DNA from: Halopseudomonas pachastrellae
Lineage (GTDB): Bacteria; Pseudomonadota; Gammaproteobacteria; Pseudomonadales; Pseudomonadaceae
Length of the DNA: 64,000 bases
Assembly (NCBI RefSeq): GCF_900114765.1
Contig: NZ_FOUD01000005.1
Span: 62,001 to 126,000, forward strand
Direction: 5' to 3'
Part shown: positions 45,649 to 54,531 of the stretch, one piece after another
How the letters are laid out: each line of letters starts with the position of its first letter
How positions within the stretch are numbered: the stretch's first letter is position 1
Notes under the pieces: generated by a model
The model's input: only the letters and a program-made list of their open reading frames with translations
What the model was told of the DNA's origin: nothing
Databases searched by the model: none
Translations under genes and position numbers: made by a program

Positions 45649-46830
45649 TCAGACCAGCTCGATGGCAACCGCCGTCGCCTCACCACCACCGATACACAGC
45701 GAGGCAACCCCGCGCTTGCCGCCGGTCTGTTGCAGGGCGTTGATCAGGGTGATGATGATGCGCGAGCCGGTGGAGCCGACCGGGTGGCCCTGGGCGCAGG
45801 CGCCGCCGTAGATGTTGACCTTGGCGTGGTCCAGGCCGTGTTCACGCATCGCCAGCATGGCGACCATGGCAAAGGCTTCGTTGATTTCGAACAGGTCAAC
45901 GTCGGCTGCGCTCCAGCCGGTTTTGTTGAACAGGTTGGTCATGGCGCCAATCGGGGCCAGGGTGAACTCGCTCGGGTCCTGGCTCTGGGTGGCGTGGGCA
46001 ACGATGCGGGCGAGTGGCTTGAGGCCACGGCGCTCGGCCTCGGCTGCGGTCATCATGACCAGCGCGCTGGCGCCGTCGGAGATGGAGCTGGCGTTGGCGG
46101 CGGTGACGGTGCCGTCTTTTTTGAACGCGGGCTTCAGGCTGGGGATCTTGTCCAAGTTGGCATTGAGCGGCTGCTCGTCGTCTTTGACCACGACTTCGCC
46201 CTTGCGGGTCTTGACGGTCACCGGGACGATTTCGCTGGCCAGCGTGCCGTTCTCGATGGCGGCCTGGGCGCGCTTGAGCGACTCGATGGCGTAGGCGTCC
46301 ATCTCTTCACGGGTCAGGCCGTACTGGTCGGCCGTGTCCTGGGCAAAGGAGCCCATCAGGCGACCGGTGCGGGCGTCTTCCAGACCATCAAAGAACATGT
46401 GGTCCTTGATCTCGCCATGACCCATGCGCAGACCGCTGCGGGCCTTCTCAATAATGTACGGCGCGTTGGACATGCTCTCCATGCCGCCGGCAACCATGAT
46501 GCTATTGCTGCCGGCCTTGAGCGCGTCGTGGGCCTGCATCACGGCTTTCATGCCGGAGCCGCACAGCTTATTAATGGTGGTACAGCCAGTCGCCGCTGGC
46601 AGGCCAGCGTTGAGGCTGGCCTGACGGGCGGGGCCTTGCTTCAGGCCGGCGGGCAGGACGCAGCCCATGATGACCTCGTCGACGTCAGTGGCGGCGATGC
46701 CGGCACGGGCAACCGCTTCACGGATGCTGATGGCGCCCAGATCAACAGCGCTGATGCTGGACAGGCTGCCCTGAAAACCACCCATGGGGGTGCGTGCGCC
46801 CCCGACGATTACGATGCTTTGGTCCGACAT
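45649..46830 (-). CDS. Acetyl-CoA C-acetyltransferase (thiolase)
   Basis: A 393-residue thiolase. Nucleophilic Cys90 lies in INKLCGSGMKA. The NEAFA motif, GGACAQGHPVGSTGSR with its catalytic His, and the second Cys379 in LCIGGGEATA complete the active site. Condenses or cleaves acetoacetyl-CoA, for beta-oxidation, ketone-body or PHA metabolism. It is divergent from the acyl-CoA ligase gene across a 223-bp shared promoter region. Confidence 0.92.
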   Translation of the reverse strand: MSDQSIVIVGGARTPMGGFQGSLSSISAVDLGAISIREAVARAGIAATDVDEVIMGCVLPAGLKQGPARQASLNAGLPAATGCTTINKLCGSGMKAVMQAHDALKAGSNSIMVAGGMESMSNAPYIIEKARSGLRMGHGEIKDHMFFDGLEDARTGRLMGSFAQDTADQYGLTREEMDAYAIESLKRAQAAIENGTLASEIVPVTVKTRKGEVVVKDDEQPLNANLDKIPSLKPAFKKDGTVTAANASSISDGASALVMMTAAEAERRGLKPLARIVAHATQSQDPSEFTLAPIGAMTNLFNKTGWSAADVDLFEINEAFAMVAMLAMREHGLDHAKVNIYGGACAQGHPVGSTGSRIIITLINALQQTGGKRGVASLCIGGGEATAVAIELV

Positions 46831-47053
46831 GACAGCTCCTGATAGAGGTTGATTTTGCTTGTTTAGACTGTGGCGGGCGTTCTGGTCACAAAACGACTTT
46901 GTTTACAATTATACGCATGATGGTGCCAATGAAAATCCGTATGATGATTTCGCTTGCGCTTGGCGAATCAGTCTGCACACTTGAAGTGGCTGGTCGGCAG
47001 CGCTTTACGACCGCTTCCATGCCCTGACAATCCCAACAACAGTAGGTCATTCA

Positions 47054-48739
47054 ATGCTCAATACTCGAATCCTCAAGCCGGCCGACGAGGCTCACTCCAC
47101 TCCGCTGCTGATCAAGAACCTGTTGCTGACCGGCCAGCGTTACGAGCCGACGCAGGAGATCATCTACCGTGACCTGGTGCGCTACGATTACCGCACCTTT
47201 AATGAGCGTGTGTGCCGTGCTGCCGATGCTCTGACCAAAGCGGGCGTCAAGGCGGGTGATACGGTTGCGATGATGGACTGGGACAGCCACCGTTATCTGG
47301 AGTGCATGTTTGCCGTACCCATGATCGGCGCGGTGATGCACACCATCAACGTCCGTTTGTCCCCGGATCAGATTCTCTACACGATGAATCACGCCGAAGA
47401 CATCGTGGTACTGATCAACAGCGAGTTCGTGCCGATCTACAAGGCCATCGAAGACCAACTGACCACCGTCACCACCACCATTCTGTTGACGGACGAAGCA
47501 GACAAGACCGCGGATCTGCCGGGCTTTGCCGGTGAGTATGAGCAACTGCTGGCCGCTGCTGAGCCGACCTACGACTTCCCGGACTTTGACGAGAACTCGG
47601 TCGCCACCACCTTCTACACCACTGGCACCACCGGCAACCCCAAGGGCGTGTATTTCACCCATCGTCAGTTGGTGCTGCACACCCTTGGCCAGGCTACTTC
47701 AATGGCCGCGCTGGACAGCGTGCGCCTGTTGGGCAACCGCGATGTGTACATGCCGATCACACCGATGTTCCATGTTCACGCCTGGGGCCTGCCTTATACG
47801 GCAACCATGCTGGGGGTAAAACAGGTTTATCCCGGTCGCTATGAGCCGGAGCGTCTGGTGCAGATGATCAAGGACCACAAGGTCACCTTCTCGCACTGCG
47901 TACCTACCATCCTGCAGATGGTACTCAATGCCGAAGGCGCAAAAGATTTCGACTTTGGCGGTATGCGGGTGATTATCGGCGGTAGCGCCCTCAATCGCTC
48001 GTTGTACAACGCGGCCAAGGCCAAGGGCATGCAACTGGGGGCAGCCTATGGCATGTCCGAGACCTGCCCGCTGATTTCTGCCGGCTATATCAACCTCGAG
48101 GATGAAGCCGCCAGCGAGGAACAGCGCATTTCCCAGCGCATTAAGGCCGGTGTACCTGGCCCGTTGGTTGAGGCACGACTCATGGCCGCTGACGGCAGCT
48201 TCCTGCCGAAGGATGGTGTAACCCAGGGCGAGCTGGTGCTGCGTGCACCCTGGCTGACCCAGGCCTACTTCCGCGAGCCGGAGAAGAGCCAGGAGCTGTG
48301 GGCCGGCGGTTGGATGCATACCGGCGACGTGGCCACCATCAGCCCGGCAGGCACTATCGAAATCCGCGATCGCATCAAGGACGTGATCAAGACCGGTGGC
48401 GAGTGGCTGTCCTCCCTGGAGCTGGAAGACCGTATCAGTCGCAGCCCGCTGATCGCTGAGGTGGCTGTGGTCGGTATCCCCGATCCGCGCTGGGATGAAC
48501 GCCCGTTTGCGCTGGTCGTGCCGGCTGCCGGTCAGACCGTGACCGCTCAGGCGATTGCCGATCACCTGATGCCGAGCGTCGAAGAAGGCCACATCAACAA
48601 GTGGGCAATTCCGCGCCAGATCGCTGTGGTATCGGAAATTCCCAAGACCAGTGTCGGCAAGCTCGACAAGAAGCGTATCCGTGGTGATATCGCCGGCTGG
48701 CTGGAGTCCGAGGCAAGCTGCATCTCCTCGCTGGACTAA
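47054..48739 (+). CDS. Medium/long-chain acyl-CoA synthetase (AMP-binding)
   Basis: A 561-residue ligase that activates a fatty acid with ATP and CoA. AMP-binding motif YTTGTTGNPKGVYFTHR near residue 193, YGMSETCPL near 332 and the C-terminal catalytic Lys in TSVGKLDKKRI. It resembles AlkK-type medium-chain ligases. Divergent thiolase gene next door and a PsrA-like operator beyond its 3' end support a role in fatty-acid catabolism. Confidence 0.88.
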   Translation: MLNTRILKPADEAHSTPLLIKNLLLTGQRYEPTQEIIYRDLVRYDYRTFNERVCRAADALTKAGVKAGDTVAMMDWDSHRYLECMFAVPMIGAVMHTINVRLSPDQILYTMNHAEDIVVLINSEFVPIYKAIEDQLTTVTTTILLTDEADKTADLPGFAGEYEQLLAAAEPTYDFPDFDENSVATTFYTTGTTGNPKGVYFTHRQLVLHTLGQATSMAALDSVRLLGNRDVYMPITPMFHVHAWGLPYTATMLGVKQVYPGRYEPERLVQMIKDHKVTFSHCVPTILQMVLNAEGAKDFDFGGMRVIIGGSALNRSLYNAAKAKGMQLGAAYGMSETCPLISAGYINLEDEAASEEQRISQRIKAGVPGPLVEARLMAADGSFLPKDGVTQGELVLRAPWLTQAYFREPEKSQELWAGGWMHTGDVATISPAGTIEIRDRIKDVIKTGGEWLSSLELEDRISRSPLIAEVAVVGIPDPRWDERPFALVVPAAGQTVTAQAIADHLMPSVEEGHINKWAIPRQIAVVSEIPKTSVGKLDKKRIRGDIAGWLESEASCISSLD

Positions 48740-48756
48740 GCTGGCTGCGCTGAGAC

Positions 48757-48792
48757 AGGCCGCACCGGGCGTTGCCCGCTGCGGCCTTTTTT
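48757..48792 (+). terminator. Intrinsic terminator after the acyl-CoA ligase gene
   Basis: AGGCCGCA and TGCGGCCT form an 8-bp stem followed by T-rich sequence. Confidence 0.8.
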
Positions 48793-48840
48793 GTGCCCGG
48801 CGTTTGCTGCTCAGTGTGGTTCATCTATTAATAAATGTCT

Positions 48841-48854
48841 CAAACGATCGTTTG
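48841..48854. promoter_or_regulatory. PsrA-like operator upstream of the DUF1329 gene
   Basis: CAAACGATCGTTTG is a perfect palindrome that fits the PsrA consensus CAAAC-N4-GTTTG. PsrA is a fatty-acid-sensing TetR-type regulator in Pseudomonas. It lies 340 bp before the DUF1329 start. The remaining sequence, 48855-49193, is a long AT-richer leader in which nothing else was recognised. Confidence 0.55.
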
Positions 48855-49193
48855 CACAAGATGTTGATTTTTCTGCTGTAAGTGCTGATTTTGGTGGGTT
48901 TTTGCGTTATTCGGCTGGTTTATTGTCGTGTCTTCGCGGGACACTCAGGCTTGATTAGCTCGCACTCACGCAGTAGAGTCATGGCCCTCTCAAGTCTTAT
49001 AAAAAACCTAATAAATCCGTCGCTGCTTACCCTTGTTGTCTACTCTTTGGGTAATGCGGGCGATGTTGTGCGTCTGAAGGTCTGACGGCAGGCACCGCGT
49101 GTGCCCCTTGAGGGAATCACACCGGTCATGGTCGTTGCAGCTCTGCGCTGGGCCGGTCACCCCAAACAACTCCAAGCAGAACAGGGCGAATCA

Positions 49194-50555
49194 ATGAAAC
49201 CCACACATCTTGCATCTACACTCCTGGCCTCCGCGCTGCTGGCGCCGTCTGCCTTCGCCGCCGTGAGCGAGCAGGAAGCCGCCAAGCTGGGCGACAGCCT
49301 GACTCCGATCGGTGCAGAAACCGCAGGCAACGCAGCGGGCACCATCCCCGCCTGGACCGGCGGTCTGGCGACCGACGCCGCGCCTGTCGACGGCAATGGC
49401 TTTCTGTCCAACCCCTACAGTGGTGAGCAGCCGCTGTTTGTGATCACCGCCGCCAACTACGAGCAATACGCTGATAACCTGGCGCCGGGCCAGATCGCGA
49501 TGTTCAAGCGCTACCCCGACACCTTCAAGATGCGCGTATTCCCCAGCCACCGTTCTGCTGCCTTCCCGCAGGCTGTCTATGACGCCACTGCGAAGAACGC
49601 GACCAACACCACGTTGGTACAGGGCGGTAACGGCCTGGAGAACTACTCTGTGGCCAATGCCTTCCCGATCCCGGCTGACGGCCTGGAAGTGGTCTGGAAC
49701 CACGTCACCCGCTACCGTGGTGAGTCCTTCCAGCGCACCGTGGTGCAAGCCACTCCGCAGATTAACGGCAACTACAACGTTGTTCGCTTTGTAGAAGAGT
49801 ATGCGATCCCGACTGGCCTGCAGGACTACCAGGCCGGCAGCGCGACCGACATGCTGTACTACTTCAAGCAACAGGTGACCGACCCGGCACGTCTGGCCGG
49901 TAACGTGCTGCTGGTTCACGAGACCATCAACCAGGTAGCCACCCCGCGTATGGCGTGGATCTACAACGCCGGTCAGCGCCGCGTTCGTCGCGCTCCGCAG
50001 GTCTCCTACGACGGCCCAGGTACTGCTGCTGACGGCATGCGCACCTCCGACAACCTCGACCTGTACAACGGCGCTCCGGATCGTTACGACTGGGAGCTGG
50101 TGGGCAAGCGCGAGATGTTCATCTCCTACAACAACTACGAGCTGGGCTCGCCGCAGGTCAAGTACGACCAGATCTTCCAGGCTGGTCATATCAACCAGGA
50201 TCTGGCGCGCTATGAGCTGCACCGCGTCTGGGAAGTGGTTGCCAACGTCAAGCCGACTGAGCGTCACATCTACGCCAAGCGTCACATGTTTATCGACGAG
50301 GACTCCTGGCAGGCCGCTCACATCGACCACTACGATGGTCGTGGCGAGCTGTGGCGTGTAGGCGAGGCGCATGCTATTCAGCGTTATGCTGACGGCGTGT
50401 TGGGCTACACCATGGAAACCCTGTACGACCTGATCGCCGGTCGTTACCTGGTCATGGGTGCCAACAACGAAGAGCGTAGCAACTACAGCTATGGCTATGA
50501 GTTGACCGGCGCCGAGTTCACTCCGACTGCTCTTCGTCAGTCTGGCGTGCGCTAA
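49194..50555 (+). CDS. DUF1329 outer-membrane lipid-export-like protein
   Basis: A 453-residue secreted protein. The start at 49194 opens a signal peptide (MKPTHLASTLLASALLAPSAFA). The mature chain begins AAVSEQEAAKLGDSLTPIGAE, the conserved DUF1329 opening, and includes TPRMAWIYNAGQRRVRRAP and the domain's aromatic-rich C-terminal half. DUF1329 proteins have a LolA/LolB-like fold and are often encoded beside DUF1302 proteins and RND exporters; neither is present here. Regulation by PsrA hints at a lipid-related role. Confidence 0.85.
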   Translation: MKPTHLASTLLASALLAPSAFAAVSEQEAAKLGDSLTPIGAETAGNAAGTIPAWTGGLATDAAPVDGNGFLSNPYSGEQPLFVITAANYEQYADNLAPGQIAMFKRYPDTFKMRVFPSHRSAAFPQAVYDATAKNATNTTLVQGGNGLENYSVANAFPIPADGLEVVWNHVTRYRGESFQRTVVQATPQINGNYNVVRFVEEYAIPTGLQDYQAGSATDMLYYFKQQVTDPARLAGNVLLVHETINQVATPRMAWIYNAGQRRVRRAPQVSYDGPGTAADGMRTSDNLDLYNGAPDRYDWELVGKREMFISYNNYELGSPQVKYDQIFQAGHINQDLARYELHRVWEVVANVKPTERHIYAKRHMFIDEDSWQAAHIDHYDGRGELWRVGEAHAIQRYADGVLGYTMETLYDLIAGRYLVMGANNEERSNYSYGYELTGAEFTPTALRQSGVR

Positions 50556-50572
50556 GCGTTCGTTGCAGGAAC

Positions 50573-50807
50573 CAAAACGCCCGGCTTTGCCGTAATGCTG
50601 TTCACTTAATAGAAACGCCGCGCTCCGAATAGGGGTGCGGCGTTTTCCATTGCATGTTTTTTGAGCTTGGGAATAGCACCATCCCTTTTGGATGGGCTGG
50701 AAAATATAAAAAATCCCGCTGCCGAACGCTCGGCAGCGGGATTTTAGAATGGCCATTAGGAAGCTAATGCTTAAGTGAACAGCATTACGGCTTTGCCGGG
50801 CGTTTTG
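50573..50807. mobile_element. 235-bp MITE with 37-bp terminal inverted repeats
   Basis: The left end (50573-50609) starts CAAAACGCCCGGC and ends GCTGTTCACTTAA. The right end (50771-50807) is its complement, with a mismatch only at three central bases. AGTGAACAGCATT-type ends are common in IS4-family elements. The interior carries two terminator-like hairpins, ACGCCGCGCTCC...GGTGCGGCGTT and AATCCCGCTGCC...GGCAGCGGGATT. It fills the gap between the convergent DUF1329 and NTF2-like genes. Confidence 0.75.
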
Positions 50808-50828
50808 CGTTGTGCGGTAGCGCTGCTT

Positions 50829-51227
50829 TCAGCAGACCTGCGCGACCCAGTCGTTCAGGTTGTAGTAGTTGCTGATACGGGCGACCTTGCCGTCTTTGAC
50901 TTCAAAGAACGCACCGGCCGGCAGCACGTATTTCTGGCCGTTGGCTAGCGGCAGGCCTTCGTCGTCGGCCAGGTATTCACCGTTGACGACAAACTCGGCA
51001 GCGGCGCGGCTGCCGTCGGCGCTGACCATAATGACCATGTCAGTCAGCTGTTCGCGGTAGCAGCGATTCATCTTGTTCATGAACTCGGCAAAGACCGCCT
51101 TGCCGACCTGGCGTTCGCCCTGATTGATGTCGTGCACCACGTCGTCGCTGAGCAGGGCAAGAAAGGCCGGCATGTCGGCGGCATTGAAGGCGTCGTAGTA
51201 GGCCTGAATCAGATCTTGGGTGGTCAC
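50829..51227 (-). CDS. NTF2-like (ketosteroid-isomerase-related) protein
   Basis: A 132-residue SnoaL/NTF2-fold protein. It opens TTQDLIQAYYDAFNAADMPAFLALLSDDVVHDINQG, the family's first helix and strand. The start is taken as GTG at 51227, with AGGAG about 11 bp ahead; an upstream ATG at 51335 lacks homology. Such proteins are enzymes or binding domains for small hydrophobic ligands. Function here unknown. Confidence 0.78.
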   Translation of the reverse strand: MTTQDLIQAYYDAFNAADMPAFLALLSDDVVHDINQGERQVGKAVFAEFMNKMNRCYREQLTDMVIMVSADGSRAAAEFVVNGEYLADDEGLPLANGQKYVLPAGAFFEVKDGKVARISNYYNLNDWVAQVC

Positions 51228-51327
51228 GGTTATAGAGCTCCTGTTACGGGTTGGGCTGCAGCCATGATAAGTTGCCCGCAGGTGCCGGTATAGACGCCGG
51301 CGAGACAAACTGGCAGCGAGTTTTGGT

Positions 51328-51915
51328 ATGGACATTCAACTGCTCAGCGGGCAACAGATCGCGCCCTGGATTGATGCGCTGGCCGATCTGCGCATCCGCG
51401 TGTTTCGCGAGTTTCCCTATTTGTACGACGGCAGCCGCGAGTACGAAGCGCAGTACCTGTCTACTTACCTGCGCAGTCCCGACAGCCTGTGTGTGCTGGT
51501 GCAGGACCAAGGGCAGGTGGTCGGTGCGTCTACGGCCTTGCCGTTGGCGGATGAGACGGACGAGTTCAAGCAGCCCTTTGTCGAACAGGGTTGGGATTGC
51601 GAACGCATCTTTTATTGCGCCGAATCCGTTGTGCTGCCCGAATGGCGCGGCAAGGGGCTCGGCGTGCGGTTTTTTGCCGAGCGCGAAGGACATGCGCGGC
51701 GCCTCGGCCGCTTCGACTGGTCTGCGTTCTGCGCGGTACAGCGCCCGGCGGATCATCCGCGGCGGCCTGCTGACTACCAGCCGCTCGATACCTTCTGGGC
51801 ACGCCGTGGCTACCAGCATCATCCTGAACTGGCGACGGTCTACCACTGGCGCGATCTGGATGAAGTGGAGGACTCGGCCAAGCCGATGTCGTTCTGGCTC
51901 AAGGAGCTTGTTTGA
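51328..51915 (+). CDS. GNAT-family N-acetyltransferase
   Basis: A 195-residue protein with the GNAT fold. The acetyl-CoA loop lies near residues 106-125 (ESVVLPEWRGKGLGVRFFAEREG, the R/Q-x-x-G-x-G/A motif). Substrate unknown. Its stop overlaps the start of the CN-hydrolase gene (TGATG). This pair occurs together in pseudomonads, which suggests a joint role. Confidence 0.83.
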   Translation: MDIQLLSGQQIAPWIDALADLRIRVFREFPYLYDGSREYEAQYLSTYLRSPDSLCVLVQDQGQVVGASTALPLADETDEFKQPFVEQGWDCERIFYCAESVVLPEWRGKGLGVRFFAEREGHARRLGRFDWSAFCAVQRPADHPRRPADYQPLDTFWARRGYQHHPELATVYHWRDLDEVEDSAKPMSFWLKELV

Positions 51916-52799
51916 TGATTACCCTCGCGGCCTGTCAGTACCACATTGATCTGCTGGAAACCTGGGACGCTTACGCCGAGCACCTGAGCACGTTGTGCCA
52001 ACAGGCAGCCGAGCAGGGGGCGCAGTTGCTGCTGTTGCCGGAATACGCCGGGCTGGTGCTGAGCGGCCAATTGCCCGCTGTCGAACGCAGCGACCTGCAT
52101 GCCTCCATCGCCGGAATTCAGCCCTTGCTGCCGCGCTGGCTGGCGCTGTGCGAGCAGATCGCGCGGGACTGCAACGTCTACCTGCAGCCGGGCTCGATGC
52201 CGGTGCTGGACGACGACGGGCAATACCGCAACCGCGCCTGGCTGTTTGGCCCTGAGGGCTGTCTGGGCAGCCAGGACAAACTGATGATGACCCGCTTCGA
52301 GCTGGAGCAGTGGAACATTGCGGCCGGCACCGAGTTGACCGTGTTCGACACCGAGCTGGGCAAGCTCGGCATTCTGATCTGCTACGACAACGAATTCCCC
52401 ATGCTGGCGCGGACGTTGGCCGAGCAGGGCGCTGACCTGATTCTCGCGCCGAGTTGTACGGATACCGTGGCGGGCTTCTACCGGGTGCGTGTCGGCGCGC
52501 AGGCGCGGGCGCTGGAGAACCAGATTGGGGTGCTGCAGTCGCCGACCGTTGGCATGGCTGATTGGTCGCCAGCGCTGGATGAAAACAACGGCCGTGCCGC
52601 GCTCTATGTGCCGTCTGATTACGGCATGCCGCCCAGTGGCATCGTCGCCGAAAGCGCCGAGCTATGCCCGAGCAGTAGCCAGTGGCTGGTCTGTCAGCTG
52701 GATCTGGACGAGGTGCGCAGGTTGCGGGACCACGGCCAAGTGTTTACCCGGCGCGACTGGCCGAAGCAGTTTGGGATTGTCAGCGCAGGCGAGCGTTAG
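51915..52799 (+). CDS. Carbon-nitrogen hydrolase (nitrilase superfamily)
   Basis: A 294-residue nitrilase-superfamily amidase. Catalytic triad Glu43 (LLPEYAG), Lys122 (GSQDKLMMTRFE) and Cys156 (GILICYDNEFP). The ATG at 51915 is taken because a TTG one codon earlier would lie within the GNAT stop region; overlap with that stop is one base. Probably hydrolyses an amide, perhaps formed or handled by the neighbouring acetyltransferase; substrate unknown. Confidence 0.88.
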   Translation: MITLAACQYHIDLLETWDAYAEHLSTLCQQAAEQGAQLLLLPEYAGLVLSGQLPAVERSDLHASIAGIQPLLPRWLALCEQIARDCNVYLQPGSMPVLDDDGQYRNRAWLFGPEGCLGSQDKLMMTRFELEQWNIAAGTELTVFDTELGKLGILICYDNEFPMLARTLAEQGADLILAPSCTDTVAGFYRVRVGAQARALENQIGVLQSPTVGMADWSPALDENNGRAALYVPSDYGMPPSGIVAESAELCPSSSQWLVCQLDLDEVRRLRDHGQVFTRRDWPKQFGIVSAGER

Positions 52800-52824
52800 C
52801 CGAGTGCGCCACATTCGGCGGCGT

Positions 52825-53338
52825 CGATCACCTCTTTGACCAGCAAGCGCCGCTGACCAGCAAGACCTGCTCGGCCGTCACCGCCAGCCCTGGCGTGCTC
52901 AGATGCTCTGCGATGATCGCGCGTTCGTGGCGGCGCCCGGCGTGGGGCTGGTAACGCAGCAGGGCGTCCAGATCGCCTGCGCTGCTCAATTTGCGCAGGG
53001 CGCCGCGCAGTAGCTCGGCCTGTTCCGGTAATTCCGGGTAGTTGAAATTCAGGTCCAACATGCCCGGTGCAGTTGGACTCTGGTCGATACCGTGCCCTGC
53101 AGGCACGCTGGTTTCCCGTACAAAGGTGCCGCGTCCGGTCTCGGCGCTGACTAGCCCCATCGACTCTAGCTCGGCGTACACCGTGACGCGGTGGCCAGGG
53201 CGACCCGTTCCTGCTGCGCCAGTGAGCGGTGGGTGGGCAGGCGGGTACCGGGTAGCAGTGCGCCGGAGCGGATCTGCTGGGCAACGCGGTCAACCAGTTG
53301 CTTCTAGCGCGCCGCAGGCATTGCTGTATCCATGACAA
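52825..53338 (-). pseudogene. Decayed MocR/GntR-type PLP-dependent regulator
   Basis: From ATG at 53338 the reading frame hits TAG at 53309-53311, then continues with a clear GntR winged helix (KQLVDRVAQQIRSGALLPG, RLPTHRSLAQ). Near 53190 one base is missing in the run expected to read TASR-VYAELE, and the frame shifts to MYAELESMGLVSAETGRGTFV. The aminotransferase-like part then stops after about 110 residues (LLVSGACWSKR), where a full protein would have about 350 more. Three defects mark a pseudogene. Confidence 0.8.
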
Positions 53339-53354
53339 TTAATTGATTGTCATG
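53331..53354. promoter_or_regulatory. Operator-like inverted repeat at the MocR remnant start
   Basis: CATGACAAT and ATTGTCATG form a perfect 9-bp inverted repeat with a 6-bp spacer covering the remnant's start codon. Such sites are typical for MocR-type autoregulation. It has outlived the regulator gene. Confidence 0.5.
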
Positions 53355-53457
53355 GCCTGTGATCTGATCCTGTGCGGCAACAGCAACGTACGCAGAGGGT
53401 GGCACGCCATGCATATCAGTATCCTGACGAGATCGCGAAGGCTGACAGGGCTGCGGC

Positions 53458-53475
53458 TGTTCATTATTTGTTCAT
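53458..53475 (+). promoter_or_regulatory. Pho-box-like direct repeat upstream of ppk2
   Basis: TGTTCAT-TATT-TGTTCAT is a perfect 7-4-7 direct repeat, the geometry of PhoB sites (CTGTCAT-N4-CTGTCAT). A TAGGTT -10-like element follows at 53486-53491. Confidence 0.5.
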
Positions 53476-53532
53476 CTACTGATCCTAGGTTAAGGGAGTG
53501 CTTCCTTTCCGTTTCGACCACAGGATCAGGTC

Positions 53533-54444
53533 ATGCAAGACTCCCCGGGCTCACTGAGCTGGCTTGAAGCCGAACTGGCTGATGCGTTCGATGAAGATCT
53601 GGAAATGGAAATTTCCGATCCGGAACTGTCGCTGGCGCTGCGCCGCATCTACAAATCCAACCATGCTCCTACGCTGGAGCGACGCCACTATTTTGAAGCG
53701 CTGCTGCCGCTGCAGTCCGAGCTGATCAAGCTGCAGGACTGGGTCGCCAGTACCGGGCAGAAGGTTGTGGTGGTGTTTGAAGGACGTGATGCGGCGGGCA
53801 AGGGCGGGGTGATCAAACGTATTACCCAACGTCTGAATCCGCGTGTCTGCCGGGTGGTGGCCTTGCCCAAGCCCACCGACCGGGAGCGTACCCAGTGGTA
53901 CTTTCAGCGCTATGTGCCGCACCTGCCGGCCGCCGGTGAAATCGTCCTGTTTGACCGGTCCTGGTACAACCGCGCCGGGGTCGAACGGGTGATGGGCTTT
54001 GCCAATGAAGGCCAGGTGGAGCAGTTCTTCGAGGACGTGCCGGAGTTTGAACGCATGCTGGTGCGCTCGGGGATCATCCTCATCAAGTACTGGTTCTCGA
54101 TTACCGACGAAGAGCAGCAGATGCGCTTTCTCATGCGCATCCACGACCCGATGAAGCAGTGGAAGCTCTCGCCCATGGACCTGCAGTCGCGGGTGCGCTG
54201 GGAGGACTACACCCGCGCCAAGGAAGAGATGTTCGCGCGCACCAACATCCCAGAAGCGCCCTGGTACATCGTTGAGGGCAACGACAAGAAGCGGGCGCGG
54301 CTGGACTGCATCCACCATTTGCTGGACCACATACCCTACCAAACCGTGACCCAGGACAAGATCGAGCTACCCGATCGGGTGTTTGATCCGGATTACGAGC
54401 GCCAGACCCTGCCCAGTGAGCTGTACGTACCCAAGCGTTACTGA
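53533..54444 (+). CDS. ppk2: Polyphosphate kinase 2
   Basis: A 303-residue PPK2-family phosphotransferase that moves phosphate between polyphosphate and nucleotides. Walker A FEGRDAAGKGG at residues 82-92, Walker B FDRSWYNRAGVE near 140, and a lid region rich in Arg (MDLQSRVRWEDYTRAK) fit short, single-domain PPK2. The start at 53533 is preceded by a plausible AGG-containing site. First gene of a phosphate-linked cluster behind a Pho-box-like site. Confidence 0.88.
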   Translation: MQDSPGSLSWLEAELADAFDEDLEMEISDPELSLALRRIYKSNHAPTLERRHYFEALLPLQSELIKLQDWVASTGQKVVVVFEGRDAAGKGGVIKRITQRLNPRVCRVVALPKPTDRERTQWYFQRYVPHLPAAGEIVLFDRSWYNRAGVERVMGFANEGQVEQFFEDVPEFERMLVRSGIILIKYWFSITDEEQQMRFLMRIHDPMKQWKLSPMDLQSRVRWEDYTRAKEEMFARTNIPEAPWYIVEGNDKKRARLDCIHHLLDHIPYQTVTQDKIELPDRVFDPDYERQTLPSELYVPKRY

Positions 54445-54471
54445 GCCAGACGCCGTCATGCAGCTTGCCGG

Positions 54472-54489
54472 GCGTCACCGCTCTGTCAT
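54472..54489 (+). promoter_or_regulatory. Pho-box-like site upstream of the Na/Pi transporter gene
   Basis: GCGTCAC-CGCT-CTGTCAT has one perfect CTGTCAT half and one degenerate half with the 4-bp spacer of Pho boxes. It lies in the 87-bp gap between ppk2 and the transporter gene. Confidence 0.4.
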
Positions 54490-54531
54490 GCGGCGAGCTG
54501 ATGATGGCCTTTTCTCAAGGGAGGAGTTCCC

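Noticed and set aside
53533-54444. Thymidylate kinase or another P-loop kinase in place of PPK2
   Set aside because: The GRDAAGKGG Walker A and FDRSWYNRAGVE motifs are specific to PPK2.
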